A DNA stretch of 64,000 bases from Mycobacterium fragae. GTDB lineage: Bacteria > Actinomycetota > Actinomycetes > Mycobacteriales > Mycobacteriaceae. The position numbers and the translations under genes were made by a program. Below, piece after piece: positions 53,313 through 62,790 of the stretch. The notes beneath the pieces were generated by a model. That model searched no databases and was not told the DNA's origin. It saw only the letters and a program-made list of their open reading frames with translations. Location of the stretch: positions 186,001 to 250,000 of the forward strand of contig NZ_LQOW01000024.1 in assembly GCF_002102185.1 (NCBI RefSeq), given 5' to 3'. How positions within the stretch are numbered: position 1 is the first letter of the stretch; the number at the start of each line of letters is the position of its first letter.

Positions 53313-53890
53313 CATTACGAGACGAGCTCTTGGCGATGATCGGCGAGGACGATTCGGTTAGCGCTCGCCTCGCCGCCGATGGTTCGTTGTTCGACGGCTA
53401 TCACCCGGAGATGGAGGAGGTCCACAACCGCAACGCCGATCGGCTGGCGCAACTGCTCGAAGGTGGTTGGCCCGCCGTTGCCCAGGTTGGCGCCGACGGC
53501 GCCGACGCGGCGTTTCGCATCGCGCAACATGCCATCAGCCGGCCCGATTTCCAGCGGCGCTGCCGCGAATTGCTGCAAGCTGCGGTCGCCGCCGGCGAAG
53601 CCGACCCTAAGCAGCTCGCGATGCTCACCGATCGGATCAGGTGTCTAGAAGGTCGGGTACAGCTCTACGGAACTCAATTCGAGTGGGACGACGATGGACA
53701 TCTGTCGCCGAGTCCCATCAGCGATCCTGAGGACGTTGACCTTCGGCGCGCGAGCGTCGGGCTCGGCCCGTTGGCCGAAGCGATTGCGCACCAGCGTCAG
53801 CGAGCCGTCACTAACGGCGAACGGCCGCCGGGAGATCCCGCCGAGCATCGCGCGGAATACGAAAAGTGGCGTCGCCGCGTGGGCTGGTAG
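53309..53890 (+). CDS. DUF6624-like protein
   Basis: 193 aa. It starts with LRDELLAMIGEDDSVSARLA and has the family-like stretches HNRNADRLAQLLEGGWPAV, AFRIAQHAISRPDFQRRCRELL, AMLTDRIRCLEGRVQLYGTQ and GLGPLAEAIAHQR. This is the pattern of DUF6624, small proteins of unknown role. It overlaps the GMC gene by 4 bases, so it is co-translated, and its last 80 bases are antisense to the convergent MpaB-family gene. I do not recall it at this spot in M. tuberculosis. Confidence 0.75.
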   Translation: MTLRDELLAMIGEDDSVSARLAADGSLFDGYHPEMEEVHNRNADRLAQLLEGGWPAVAQVGADGADAAFRIAQHAISRPDFQRRCRELLQAAVAAGEADPKQLAMLTDRIRCLEGRVQLYGTQFEWDDDGHLSPSPISDPEDVDLRRASVGLGPLAEAIAHQRQRAVTNGERPPGDPAEHRAEYEKWRRRVGW

Positions 53891-54935
53891 ACCTTCGTCG
53901 CACGGGTTGAGCAGGCTCGCCGTCCGCCAGCCGCTCGATGGCGCCGCGACTCAGCTTGGATTCCGCGGCAATCTTGTCTGGATCGAAGCGAATTGGCTGC
54001 AGGGGTACCCCGGTGACCCGTGCCTGCGCCTGGCGGAATTCGGGTAACGGTCCGGGCAACAGGTGTGCGCTGTTGAGCATCACCTTCAACGCCTGCCGGG
54101 TGGACCACAGGGTCAGCGGGTCGGGCCGGGTATGCATGTACAGGTTGCGCGCCCATCGCGGTTGCATGTCGCGGATGATCCAGTTGAGCAGTGCGTGGGG
54201 CGGCCACTGCCAGACCGGTATGGCGTGACGGTTGTTCGGCCAGAGCGCTCGCGAGACCGCCGGCAACATCGCGAGCTTCGGCACCCAAGCGTCGAGGACC
54301 TCGAGCACCTCAGCCTTGCTGGCCGGTAGGTCGGTCCCACCCAGGGCGTAGCCCACCCTGGTGAACTCGCGATAGTAGCGGTCCAGTTCGGCGCCACGAA
54401 GCGGCGCGAAATGGTAACGCTCGTGCGCGGTGGCCAACCCCCAGACGACGTTGGCGTAGTTCCACCGCAGCAGCTCGGGATCGCGCGCGTCGTAACGCAT
54501 TCCGGTCAACGCGCTCACCCCGTGCACCGTTCCGTGCATGGCCCGCACGATGCGCACGCACTTCTCCGCGGTGTCGGTGGGACCGTAGGCCACACCGAGA
54601 AAGAACGCCAGCGAGTGGCCGAACCGAACGGCAGCTCCTTCGGGGTCGATGGCGAAGGTCGGATTGCCCTCGCCGTCGCGTTTCACCGCGCGCGAGTGGT
54701 GATAGCCGCCGGAAATCGTCGAGGGGTCAAGCTGTTCCATCGTCGCCGAGGAGAACAGACCCAGCGCCACCAGCGGCATGTGCGAGTGCACGTACCAAAC
54801 CGCGCTATCCGGGCCGAACCATCCTTGATCGCCCTTGGGCTCCGCAAAATCGAGACCTTGGAAAAATCGGCTCCGCACCGCCTGCGCGAAGATCCTGTCG
54901 AAAATCACTGCCGCGGGATTTTGCAGAATCGCCAT
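53811..54935 (-). CDS. MpaB-family oxygenase (DUF2236), paralogue 2
   Basis: 374 aa. The DUF2236 core is visible as VRFGHSLAFFLGVAYG, IVRAMHGTVHGVSALTG, YANVVWGLATAHERYHF and FTRVGYALGG; the histidines of MHGTVHG and AHERYH are candidate haem/catalytic ligands. It is the longest of the three family members here. The C-terminal 50 residues are basic and variable and lie antisense to the DUF6624 gene, so that end could be over-predicted. Divergent from a TetR gene with a palindrome between them. Confidence 0.83.
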   Translation of the reverse strand: MAILQNPAAVIFDRIFAQAVRSRFFQGLDFAEPKGDQGWFGPDSAVWYVHSHMPLVALGLFSSATMEQLDPSTISGGYHHSRAVKRDGEGNPTFAIDPEGAAVRFGHSLAFFLGVAYGPTDTAEKCVRIVRAMHGTVHGVSALTGMRYDARDPELLRWNYANVVWGLATAHERYHFAPLRGAELDRYYREFTRVGYALGGTDLPASKAEVLEVLDAWVPKLAMLPAVSRALWPNNRHAIPVWQWPPHALLNWIIRDMQPRWARNLYMHTRPDPLTLWSTRQALKVMLNSAHLLPGPLPEFRQAQARVTGVPLQPIRFDPDKIAAESKLSRGAIERLADGEPAQPVRRRSTSPRGDATFRIPRDARRDLPAAVRR

Positions 54936-54947
54936 GATTCCGGCCTT

Positions 54948-54957
54948 TCGTATACGA
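54948..54957. promoter_or_regulatory. Palindrome between MpaB paralogue 2 and its TetR gene
   Basis: TCGTATACGA is a perfect 10-bp palindrome 13 bases upstream of the MpaB-family start, inside the 73-base divergent interval. It fits a TetR-dimer half-core; the extended arms are imperfect. Confidence 0.45.
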
Positions 54958-55008
54958 GGATGATTTCATCACGACGCAAGTAAATACTCGCATTCAATTC
55001 GCGTTCTG

Positions 55009-55647
55009 ATGGCACGCTCTACCAGCGGCCCCGTTGCTCCTGGGCGCGTCCCCCAGCAACAGCGCTCGCGTTTGATGGTCAAGCGGATCCTCGACGCGGC
55101 GAAAACGGTGTTGATCGAACGGGGCTATGGCGACGCGACAACCAACCACATCGCCGAAGCCGCCGGTATCAGCCCAGGATCGCTCTACCAGTACTTCCCG
55201 AACAAAGAAACGATCATTGCCGCCGTGATCGATCGCTACACCGACCACATCGCCGAGCGCGTCACCGCCCACCTCTCAGCGCACATCGGCGAACCCGAAG
55301 AGCCCCAGCGCATTTACGCTACCCTCGACATTCTCCTGGAAGCGATGGAAGAGGAGCCGGGGCTGCTACGGGCCCTGATCGAGCAGACGCCGCGGTTGGG
55401 ACTCGGGAACAAAATCACCGCGTTCGAAGACCGCGTCGGCGAATTGGCGGCGGCCCACCTCCGGCTGCGCTCGCTGCCGGTCCGTCATGCACAGACCACG
55501 ATCTGGCTGCTGGTGCGGACCGTCGAGCATCTGACCACCCGCTACCTACTGGACCGACCGCCGATCGGACGCGACGAATTCCTCGGTGAGCTCACCGCAC
55601 TCATCATCGGGTACTTCCGCCTACACAGCGAGTCGGGCCAGTACTAG
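55009..55647 (+). CDS. TetR-family transcriptional regulator
   Basis: 212 aa. The DNA-binding domain spans VKRILDAAKTVLIERGYGDA and NHIAEAAGISPGSLYQYFP, the classical TetR HTH, followed by the usual helical ligand domain. It is placed between two MpaB-family genes, divergent from one and convergent with the other (4-base overlap at its stop), and probably controls them. The ligand is unknown. Confidence 0.87.
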   Translation: MARSTSGPVAPGRVPQQQRSRLMVKRILDAAKTVLIERGYGDATTNHIAEAAGISPGSLYQYFPNKETIIAAVIDRYTDHIAERVTAHLSAHIGEPEEPQRIYATLDILLEAMEEEPGLLRALIEQTPRLGLGNKITAFEDRVGELAAAHLRLRSLPVRHAQTTIWLLVRTVEHLTTRYLLDRPPIGRDEFLGELTALIIGYFRLHSESGQY

Positions 55648-56555
55648 AACCGCCGCGGCAACTTCCCCGTCTCGCGAAGCCACCCCTTGCGGGCGGTGTA
55701 GTGCCATTTCAGCGACGCGGGCACATACGGCCACGCCGAGCGGATAGCGGCGCGCACGGCGGTGTAGGCGCGTTCGTCGTATGTCGTCCACGAGATCGCG
55801 AAACGTTCCCGCACGCCTGCGGGCAACCCGCCGAAGATGACCAGTCGCATGGGCGGCGCCAGTAGCGCCCGCACCGGCCAGGTGGGCAGCAACCGGTTCG
55901 CGATCGGCTTGAGCGCCGGTGGCGCTGGAAAGAACGGCGACGTGCTCATGTCGGGAATCGTTCTGCGGTTGATGAATTCGATGAGGTAATCCGACGCCGG
56001 GTTCGGCTCGAGGACCTCCTCGCAGTAACGAACCCATTGCGCGTCGAACTCGGCACGGTCAGCGGGCAGAACGGATTCGGTCATGCCGTAACGGCGATAC
56101 CATTCACTGCCCTCGCGGTAGAGCCGGTCACGGTCGGCGTCACTCAGCGGGTAACCATCCCAATGCTCGGCGACGCGCTCCACCATCCGTTGGAAAGTGG
56201 CGTGCGCCCACCAGTACGTCTCGGGGTTGAGGGCGTGATAGCGCGTTCCATCCGGCTGGACGCCCTTGATGTCGCGGTGGAAGTCGCGGACTTGTCTGCC
56301 GGTGGCGTCCGCCTGTGGGCCGTCGTAGACGGTCCCGAGTATCCCTGGCAGCGAACGGAATACCCGGTCGACGGGATCGTCGAAGAAGTTGGAGTGCTCG
56401 ATCAGCGCATACCCGATCGCGGGGTGCATGGTCTGTAACAGGCCCGCGGTGCCGCCCTCGAATGCGATTCGCATGTCGCCGGCCCACCGCCAGTGCAGCG
56501 AGTGGGGCCCGAGGTGCAATTGCCCGTCGGCTCGAATGTCCCCTTGGCCGTCCAT
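55644..56555 (-). CDS. MpaB-family oxygenase (DUF2236), paralogue 3
   Basis: 303 aa. It shares the ordered motifs with paralogue 1: VRDFHRDIKG, RYHALNPETYWWAHATF and WYRRYGMTE, plus ALLAPPMRLVIFGGLPAGVR. It starts MDGQGDIRADGQLHLGPHS. The histidines of DFHRDIKG and WWAHATF are the shared likely ligands. Its closeness to the 16.9-kb copy suggests a shared ancestor, with separate TetR genes. The reaction may be oxidative cleavage of an isoprenoid or lipid chain, by analogy to MpaB and Lcp. Confidence 0.85.
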   Translation of the reverse strand: MDGQGDIRADGQLHLGPHSLHWRWAGDMRIAFEGGTAGLLQTMHPAIGYALIEHSNFFDDPVDRVFRSLPGILGTVYDGPQADATGRQVRDFHRDIKGVQPDGTRYHALNPETYWWAHATFQRMVERVAEHWDGYPLSDADRDRLYREGSEWYRRYGMTESVLPADRAEFDAQWVRYCEEVLEPNPASDYLIEFINRRTIPDMSTSPFFPAPPALKPIANRLLPTWPVRALLAPPMRLVIFGGLPAGVRERFAISWTTYDERAYTAVRAAIRSAWPYVPASLKWHYTARKGWLRETGKLPRRF

Positions 56556-56584
56556 GATTCAGCCTCGAGCAGCTACGGGCGTGG

Positions 56585-57268
56585 TCAGCTCTCCAGTTTG
56601 TAGCCTAGGCCGCGCACGGTCACCAGATGTGTCGGGTTGGCCGGGTCGGCCTCGATTTTGGAGCGCAGCCGCTTCACGTGCACGTCGAGCGTCTTGGTGT
56701 CGCCGACGTAGTCGGCGCCCCACACCCGGTCGATGAGCTGCCCGCGAGTCAGCACCCGCCCGGTGTTGCGCATCAGGTATTCCAGTAGATCGAATTCCTT
56801 GAGCGGCAACGTAATCGGCTCACCGTTGACCGAGACGACGTGGCGCTCGACGTCCATTCGTACCGGCCCGGATTCCAGCACGCCGTCGGCGATTTCAGAA
56901 TCGTCGTCACCGCCGCGGCGCAGCACCGCCCGGATCCTGGCAATCAACTCGCGCGCCGAATACGGCTTGGTCACATAGTCATCGGCGCCCAGCTCCAGGC
57001 CCACGACCTTGTCGATTTCGCTGTCGCGCGCGGTGACCATGATCACCGGCACGCTGGAACGGGCCCGCAGCTGCTTGCACACATCGGTGCCGGACATGCC
57101 CGGCAGCATCAGGTCGAGCAGCACAATGTCTGCGCCGGCCCGGTCGAACTCGGCCAGCGCCGAAGCCCCGTCGGTCACCACGGTGGCCTCGAAGCCTTCC
57201 TTACGCAGTAGAAACGCCAGCGGATCGGCCAGCGACTCCTCGTCTTCCACGATCAGCACACTGGTCAT
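56585..57268 (-). CDS. regX3: Response regulator RegX3
   Basis: 227 aa OmpR/PhoB family. The phosphorylation site is D52 (VLLDLMLPG), with T79 region (IMVTARDSE) and K101 (VTKPYS). The winged-helix DNA-binding domain spans residues about 130-225 (LPLKEFDLLEYLMRN, TLDVHVKRLRSKIE). It activates phosphate-starvation and other genes, including ESX-5 targets, when phosphate is low. Its ATG overlaps the senX3 stop by one base, whereas M. tuberculosis has MIRU repeats between them. Confidence 0.95.
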   Translation of the reverse strand: MTSVLIVEDEESLADPLAFLLRKEGFEATVVTDGASALAEFDRAGADIVLLDLMLPGMSGTDVCKQLRARSSVPVIMVTARDSEIDKVVGLELGADDYVTKPYSARELIARIRAVLRRGGDDDSEIADGVLESGPVRMDVERHVVSVNGEPITLPLKEFDLLEYLMRNTGRVLTRGQLIDRVWGADYVGDTKTLDVHVKRLRSKIEADPANPTHLVTVRGLGYKLES

Positions 57269-58500
57269 CAGCGTGATTCTTCCTCTCCTCGGGGTGCTAA
57301 TGATCGAAGGGGCCGGGCCTCGCGTTCCGGCGCTTGGTCGGCCGCTTCGCCGTTGTCCTGATACGCCGGGATCGACAACGTGAACGTCGACCCGGTACCG
57401 GGCTGGCTCCACAATCGGATGTTGCCGTTGTGATTGGCCGCCACATGCTTGACGATGGCCAGGCCCAGCCCGGTACCGCCGGTGGCCCGGGAGCGCGCCT
57501 TGTCGGCGCGGAAGAACCGCTCGAACACCCGCTCCTGGTCTTTGCGGGCGATCCCGATGCCGCGGTCGGTGACGGCGATCTCGATGAGCGCGCCGCAGCG
57601 ACGGCGGCTGATCGTGACCAGCGACCCGCGCGGCGAGTAGGCGATGGCGTTTGACACCAGGTTGGCCAACGCGGTGACCAGCAAGCTCTGCTCGCCGAGC
57701 ACCCGCAAGCCGCTCGGCCGGTCGGTGCGGACCTCGATATCCGCGTTGTCGGCAGCCACTTTGTGCCGCGAAATCGCCTCGGAGACAACGGTATCCACGT
57801 CGACGGCACCCAAGTTGGGTAGCCGCTCGGCGCCCTGCAACCGGGACAGCTCGATCAGCTCGCCGACCATGTCGCCCAGCCGGTTGGCCTCGACGAGCAC
57901 CTTCTCGCCGAAGCGGCGCACCGTCTCGGGGTCCTCCGCCGAGGCCAGCAGCGCCTCGGCCAGCACGGCCATCGCGCCAACCGGCGTCTTGAGCTCGTGG
58001 CTGACGTTGGCCACGAAATCGCGCCTGGTCGCCTCCATGCGGGCGTACTCGGACTGGTCGTAGACGAACACGACGGCGAACCGGCGGTCCTCCTCGCTCA
58101 GCAGCCGCGCCTGCCCGTGCACCGACAACTCCGACCGACCCGGCCCCGCCCGCTTGCCCGGCAACAGGTCGAATTCGACATCCTCGCCGCTGTCCAGCGC
58201 CTGCTGAGCGGCCTTCCAGGCCTCGTCGTCGAGCTGTCGGGAGCGCACCAGGCCGAGCTCGGTGGCTCGGTCGTTGAGATAGACCACGTCGCGGTGCTTG
58301 TCCACCACTGCCGTGCCCAGCGGCGTCAGCGCGACGATGCGTTCCAGCATCTGCGCGACGGTGATTCCGGCCCATTCGGCGGCCACCCGCTGCCGTCGTT
58401 CGACGACCCGCGGTGCCAGCCGCGCGCCGACGGCGACACCGACGGCCAAGGCCAACACGCTCAACACCCCGGCCAGCAACACGGCCGAGAACACAGTCAC
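57268..58500 (-). CDS. senX3: Sensor histidine kinase SenX3
   Basis: 410 aa from GTG 58498-58500. One N-terminal membrane helix (residues about 4-27), a PAS domain (45-150), then the HisKA box with His168 in NVSHELKTP, the N-box [10 protein letters not shown], and the G-boxes [13 protein letters not shown]. It senses phosphate availability through the Pst/PhoU system and phosphorylates RegX3. The 202 bases upstream to gpm1 hold its promoter (see 58593-58609). It is the only complete two-component pair in the window. Confidence 0.95.
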   Translation of the reverse strand: MTVFSAVLLAGVLSVLALAVGVAVGARLAPRVVERRQRVAAEWAGITVAQMLERIVALTPLGTAVVDKHRDVVYLNDRATELGLVRSRQLDDEAWKAAQQALDSGEDVEFDLLPGKRAGPGRSELSVHGQARLLSEEDRRFAVVFVYDQSEYARMEATRRDFVANVSHELKTPVGAMAVLAEALLASAEDPETVRRFGEKVLVEANRLGDMVGELIELSRLQGAERLPNLGAVDVDTVVSEAISRHKVAADNADIEVRTDRPSGLRVLGEQSLLVTALANLVSNAIAYSPRGSLVTISRRRCGALIEIAVTDRGIGIARKDQERVFERFFRADKARSRATGGTGLGLAIVKHVAANHNGNIRLWSQPGTGSTFTLSIPAYQDNGEAADQAPEREARPLRSLAPRGEEESR

Positions 58501-58592
58501 ATAAAAATCCTACAAATCGGGTGAACGCGGACCCAGCAGCACGAGGCCGAAATCGGACATGTCACACGTCGCGAGACAGGTATTCGCCGACA

Positions 58593-58609
58593 GTTCACGT
58601 GGAATTCGC
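58593..58609 (-). promoter_or_regulatory. Candidate RegX3 binding site in the senX3 promoter region
   Basis: GTTCAC at 58593-58598 and ATTCGC at 58604-58609 are direct half-sites 11 bases apart, the spacing used by OmpR/PhoB-type dimers. A separate GGTGAAC at 58520-58526 (GTTCACC on the other strand) lies closer to senX3. Autoregulation of senX3-regX3 by RegX3 is known, so one or both could be its site. Confidence 0.35.
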
Positions 58610-58702
58610 CCAGCACACTCCACCTTATGCGGCGAGCGTGTACTCACGGCGAAAATTCCGCCGACTTTTCGCCATGGTTGCACGCTCGGCGGCCTCGGCG
58701 CC

Positions 58703-59443
58703 TTAGCGGGCGCCTTGGCTGGCCACCGCCGCCGCGCCCGCGGCGGCGGCCTCCGGATCGAGATAGCTGCCGCCGACGACCGTGGGCCGCAGGTCGGCGT
58801 CCAAGTCGTAGCGCAGCGGGATCCCGGTCGGGATGTTCAGCCCGACCACTTCCTCGTCGGACATGCCGTCCAGGTACTTGACCAGGGCGCGCAGCGAGTT
58901 GCCGTGCGCAGCGATCAGCACGGTCTTGCCGACCCGCAGGTCCGGCACGATCACGTCGGTGTAATACGGCAGGAACCGGGCCACCACGTCGGCCAGGCAC
59001 TCGGTCAGCGGACCGCCGCCGATGTCGGCATAGCGCTGGTCGGTGTCCTGGCTGAACTGGCTGCCCTTCTCGATCGGGGGCGGCGGAGTGTCATAGCTGC
59101 GCCGCCACGCCATGAACTGCTCGTCGCCGTAGCGGGCCTTGGTCTCGGCCTTGTCCAGGCCCTGCAGCGCGCCGTAGTGGCGTTCGTTGAGCCGCCAGCT
59201 GCGCCGCACGGGGATCCACAGCCGGTCGGCGGTGTCCAGCGCCAGGTGTGCGGTGGTGATGGCTCGCCGCAGCAGCGAGGTGTACACCACGTCGGGCAGC
59301 AGATTGTGCTCGACCATCAGCTCGCCGCTGCGCACCGCCTCGGCCCGCCCCTTGTCGGTCAGGTCGACGTCGACCCAGCCGGTGAACAGATTCAGCGCGT
59401 TCCATTCGCTCTCGCCGTGGCGGAGCAACACCAGCGTGGCCAT
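58703..59443 (-). CDS. gpm1: 2,3-bisphosphoglycerate-dependent phosphoglycerate mutase
   Basis: 246 aa. The phosphohistidine is H9 in [12 protein letters not shown]; the second catalytic region is [13 protein letters not shown] and the C-terminal [13 protein letters not shown]. It interconverts 3- and 2-phosphoglycerate in glycolysis and gluconeogenesis. An Ala-rich C-terminal tail is seen. M. tuberculosis has Rv0488 between this gene and the YbjN gene; here only 13 bases separate them, so Rv0488 is absent. Confidence 0.95.
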   Translation of the reverse strand: MATLVLLRHGESEWNALNLFTGWVDVDLTDKGRAEAVRSGELMVEHNLLPDVVYTSLLRRAITTAHLALDTADRLWIPVRRSWRLNERHYGALQGLDKAETKARYGDEQFMAWRRSYDTPPPPIEKGSQFSQDTDQRYADIGGGPLTECLADVVARFLPYYTDVIVPDLRVGKTVLIAAHGNSLRALVKYLDGMSDEEVVGLNIPTGIPLRYDLDADLRPTVVGGSYLDPEAAAAGAAAVASQGAR

Positions 59444-59456
59444 GCCGGAAAGTCTC

Positions 59457-59984
59457 TCACGCGCGGCCTGAGTCCTCGTCGTCGATCAAATGCGCGAACG
59501 CCTGCAGGTTCTTCAGCGATTCGCCGCGTGACACCCGCCAGTCCCACTCCTTTTGGATCGACGAGCGAAAACCCAACTCCAGCAACGTGTTGAAGTCGGC
59601 ATCCACCGCTTCGAGCACCTGTCCGAGCACCCGGTCGATCTCCTCATGCGTCACCGAGGCCAACGACATTCGGCCCACCAGGTAGATGTCGCCGACGTTG
59701 TCCAACGTGTAGGCAACCCCGTACAGCCGGCGGTTGCGCTTCAGCAGAAAGCGGTAGACGCCCTCGTGGTTCTCGTCGGGCTTGCGACACACGAACGCCT
59801 CGACGCGCACCGAGTGCTCGCCGATGCTGAGGATGGTGTTGGTCTTGAGCTTGCGTTCGCCCGGCAGCTCGACGATCAGCCCCGGCAGCCCGCCGTGGGC
59901 GCCCTCGTGCCGCGAGTAGGTGAGGTGGCTGGCGTTCAGCGCATCCTCGATCACCTGCTGCACGTCGTCAGCCGCGGTGGTCAT
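59457..59984 (-). CDS. YbjN domain protein (Rv0487-like)
   Basis: 175 aa from ATG 59982-59984; a GTG at 59988-59990 is also possible. The fold is that of the YbjN/type III secretion chaperone-like family ([61 protein letters not shown]). The function is unknown, possibly a chaperone or a stress regulator. It overlaps the mshA stop by 4 bases, so it is translated with the mycothiol enzyme, as in M. tuberculosis. Confidence 0.88.
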   Translation of the reverse strand: MTTAADDVQQVIEDALNASHLTYSRHEGAHGGLPGLIVELPGERKLKTNTILSIGEHSVRVEAFVCRKPDENHEGVYRFLLKRNRRLYGVAYTLDNVGDIYLVGRMSLASVTHEEIDRVLGQVLEAVDADFNTLLELGFRSSIQKEWDWRVSRGESLKNLQAFAHLIDDEDSGRA

Positions 59985-61282
59985 GCCCACGCCACATCGC
60001 GCACCGGGCCACGAGCGCTGAACTCGCTGATCGCGCGCCGATAGCTGGCCAGCAACGCGTCGACGGTGTTGTCCCAGGAGAACCTCGCCGCGTGCTCGAC
60101 GGCCGAGCGGCTCATCGCCCAGGCCCGCGGCCCGGCGCCGTGTCGCAACTGCTCGTCGATGGCTCGTGCCCACTGGTCGACGTCGTGACCGGACACCAGG
60201 GTGCCGCTGACGCCGTGACGCACCGCCACCGGCAGCCCGCCGACGGCGGCGGCCACCACCGGCGTCCCGCACGCCTGCGCCTCCACCGCGACCAGACCGA
60301 ACGACTCCGAATAGCTGGGCACCGCCACCAGGTCGGCAGCCTGAAAGAGGCGGGCCAGATCCTCGCGGTCCTGAGGCGGCAGGAACGTCACCCGCTCAGC
60401 GATACCCAGTTCCTCGGCCAACCGAACCAAACCGTCCGGGGCGACCAGGCCGCTGCCCGACGGGCCGCCGGCGACCACGATGCGCACCCGCTGCAGTTTG
60501 GCCGCCGCGCGCAGCAGGATGTCAGGCCCCTTCAGCGGCTGGATCCGGCCGACGAACGCCACCACCCGCTCGTCCAGCGGTAGCCCCAACGCAGTCCGGG
60601 CGGCGCCGCGATCACCGGGGCGGAACACGTCCAGGTCGACACCGGGATGGGCTACGTCGATCCGGGCCGGGTCGGCTTGATGCAGCGAAACCAGTTGTGC
60701 GGCTTCGTCTTCGGTGTTGACGATCAACCGGTCCGCCTCGTCGACCACCTGCTGCTCACCGACCGTGCGCAGCGGCGGTTCGGGTGTGTCACCGTCGGCC
60801 AGCGCCGCGTTCTTCACCGCGGCCAGCGTGTGCGCGGTGTGCACCAGCGGCACCGCCCAGCGGTCCCGGGCCAGCCAGCCGACCTGCCCGGACAACCAAT
60901 AGTGCGAGTGCACGATGTCGTAGTAGCCGGGTTCGTGCGCGGCCTCGGCGCGCAGCACCCCGGCGGCGAAGGCGCACAGCTGGGTGGGCAGGTCGTATTT
61001 GTCCAGGCCTTCGAACGGCCCGGCCACCACGTTGCGCACCAGCACACCGGGCGCCACCCGCACGATCGGCGGATCGGTGGACGCGGTGGCCCGGGTGAAG
61101 ATCTCCACCTCGACCCCGCGGCGAGCCAGATGCAATGCGGTCTGCAGCACGTAGACGTTCATCCCGCCGGCGTCCCCGATGCCCGGCTGGGCAAGCGGCG
61201 AGGTGTGCACCGAAAGCACCGCCACGCGGCGCGGCTGGGTCAGCGCGGAAGTGTCCAGCCAAGCAAGATCAGTGTGGGCCAC
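59981..61282 (-). CDS. mshA: D-inositol-3-phosphate glycosyltransferase (mycothiol biosynthesis)
   Basis: 433 aa from the GTG at 61280-61282. GT4-family glycosyltransferase that joins UDP-GlcNAc and inositol-3-phosphate, the first step of mycothiol. The acceptor-side loop is [14 protein letters not shown] and the donor-site motif [15 protein letters not shown], with [14 protein letters not shown] marking the second Rossmann domain. M. tuberculosis MshA is longer only at the poorly conserved N-terminus. The open frame upstream to 61627 overlaps the ROK regulator in another frame and is rejected. Confidence 0.95.
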   Translation of the reverse strand: MAHTDLAWLDTSALTQPRRVAVLSVHTSPLAQPGIGDAGGMNVYVLQTALHLARRGVEVEIFTRATASTDPPIVRVAPGVLVRNVVAGPFEGLDKYDLPTQLCAFAAGVLRAEAAHEPGYYDIVHSHYWLSGQVGWLARDRWAVPLVHTAHTLAAVKNAALADGDTPEPPLRTVGEQQVVDEADRLIVNTEDEAAQLVSLHQADPARIDVAHPGVDLDVFRPGDRGAARTALGLPLDERVVAFVGRIQPLKGPDILLRAAAKLQRVRIVVAGGPSGSGLVAPDGLVRLAEELGIAERVTFLPPQDREDLARLFQAADLVAVPSYSESFGLVAVEAQACGTPVVAAAVGGLPVAVRHGVSGTLVSGHDVDQWARAIDEQLRHGAGPRAWAMSRSAVEHAARFSWDNTVDALLASYRRAISEFSARGPVRDVAWA

Positions 61283-61328
61283 ATCGTCATCTTTGCAGGG
61301 CCCTCCGACCCTCCCCCGACAACGCAGG

Positions 61329-62615
61329 TCAGGCGGGTGTCTCGTCGGCGACTTGCAGCGTGGCCACCGACGGGGCCCCGTGGGTGCGGCGCATGGCACC
61401 GAGCGGGTCGGCGTACAGCCCGCCCAGCGACACGATGCCCGCCCCGGCCTCTTGCACCCGATTGCCGAATGCCGTGATCCGGATGTCGCGCGGCGGCAGC
61501 ACCGAACGGGCGGCGAACGCCGCCTCCACGTGCTCCATGCCCTCCGGGTACTCGGTGAACGCCTGCCCCCCGACCACCAGGTCGTCGGGGTTGAGCAGAT
61601 CGCGCAGCAAGGCCACCGCTTCACCAAGCACCCGGGCCCGCTCGGCGAGCAGCTCCTTGGCCTGTGCGTTGCCGCCGCGCGCCAACTTCAGCAGCTCGGT
61701 GATCGCAGCCGCCTGCGCACCCCTGCGCGCAGGCAGGATGCGCAGCCGGCGCGCCGCGGCCAACACGGCCTCGTCGCTCACGGTGGACTCCAGCTGTCCG
61801 GAGCCGCCGAGCAGCTCCGAGCTCGCGGGCAGGTTGGCGATGGTCCCCGGCCCGCTGGCCGGGGTATGCACCCGCCCGCCGATCATCAGCGCATAGCCCA
61901 CCGTCTCGCGGGCGTAGACGTACAGGCTGGTCGGTACGTTGGGCGCAAAGCGGCGCATCCCCAGCAGCAACTCGGCCCCGGCCATCGCGTCGACGTGGGA
62001 CGCCACCGACACCGGCAGGCCCAGCGCGTCGGCCAGCACCGGCCCCACCGGCGCCTCCCGCCAGCCCAGCCGCGCATGGTCGACGTGCCCGGTGCCGCCG
62101 TCGACCACCCCGCCGATCGCCACCCCGACCCACAACGGCCGCCGCCGGTGCCAGCGCCTCAGGTAGCGGCGGGCGCCGTCGGCCAGCGACGCCAGCGCCG
62201 GCCCCTGACCGCTGCGCGGTGTCGGAGTTTCGACGGCGTCGAGCGTGCGGCCGAACAGGTCGGTGGCCACGATGCTGGTGGTTCGCGCCCCGATGTGGAT
62301 GCCCAGCGTCAGAAACGGCTCGTGGTTGACCTCCACGGGCACCCGCGGACGCCCGATCGCCCCCGCGACGGCCAGATCGGCGCGCTCCCGCAGCAGGCCG
62401 GCCTCCAGCAGGGCGATGACTTGGCGGTTGACCGTCGCGATGGACAGCGAGGTGGCCTGTGCGATGACGTCGCGGCCGATCGGGCCGCGCAGCCGCACCG
62501 CCCGGAAGACCGACGCGGCGGCGGCCTCCGGCAGCTGAAGCGACGGCGGCAGCACGTTGGGGCGCGCCGGCAACGGGCGCTTGTGGCTGTGGGAGGTGAG
62601 AGTAGACGTGCGCAT
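61329..62615 (-). CDS. ROK-family transcriptional regulator (Rv0485-like)
   Basis: 428 aa. The N-terminal HTH is about residues 45-75 ([20 protein letters not shown]), followed by a sugar-kinase-like ROK fold with [35 protein letters not shown] and DLVVGGQAF. The CxCGxxGC zinc motif of classic ROK proteins is not seen, so it probably does not bind sugar in the usual way. Rv0485 controls the pe13-ppe18 operon and virulence traits in M. tuberculosis. It lies 46 bases upstream of mshA in the same direction. Confidence 0.9.
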   Translation of the reverse strand: MRTSTLTSHSHKRPLPARPNVLPPSLQLPEAAAASVFRAVRLRGPIGRDVIAQATSLSIATVNRQVIALLEAGLLRERADLAVAGAIGRPRVPVEVNHEPFLTLGIHIGARTTSIVATDLFGRTLDAVETPTPRSGQGPALASLADGARRYLRRWHRRRPLWVGVAIGGVVDGGTGHVDHARLGWREAPVGPVLADALGLPVSVASHVDAMAGAELLLGMRRFAPNVPTSLYVYARETVGYALMIGGRVHTPASGPGTIANLPASSELLGGSGQLESTVSDEAVLAAARRLRILPARRGAQAAAITELLKLARGGNAQAKELLAERARVLGEAVALLRDLLNPDDLVVGGQAFTEYPEGMEHVEAAFAARSVLPPRDIRITAFGNRVQEAGAGIVSLGGLYADPLGAMRRTHGAPSVATLQVADETPA

Positions 62616-62777
62616 GAGTGTCCTTAGTTCGAGTTTTGCTGGCGGGCCATGGCCACACCTGGCAATGCGTCAGGCGCGGCTAGTTGCGCAGCAACAACAC
62701 GCGCAGTCCGCGAACAGACACGCGGACGCACACCCGAACAGGGCACTGGAGTACACGAGAGGAATTTAGCACGCTTA

Positions 62778-62783
62778 TAGAGT
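62778..62783 (+). promoter_or_regulatory. Candidate -10 element for leaderless SDR transcript
   Basis: TAGAGT lies 7 bases before ATG 62791 and fits TANNNT. No ribosome-binding site is visible. The 175-base divergent interval upstream also contains repeated CGAACAG words (near 62716 and 62742) that could be regulator contacts. Confidence 0.35.
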
Positions 62784-62790
62784 TGAGCCG

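Noticed and set aside
57269..58375. N-terminal extension of RegX3 through senX3
   Set aside because: RegX3 begins at [10 protein letters not shown]; the extension is senX3 in another frame.
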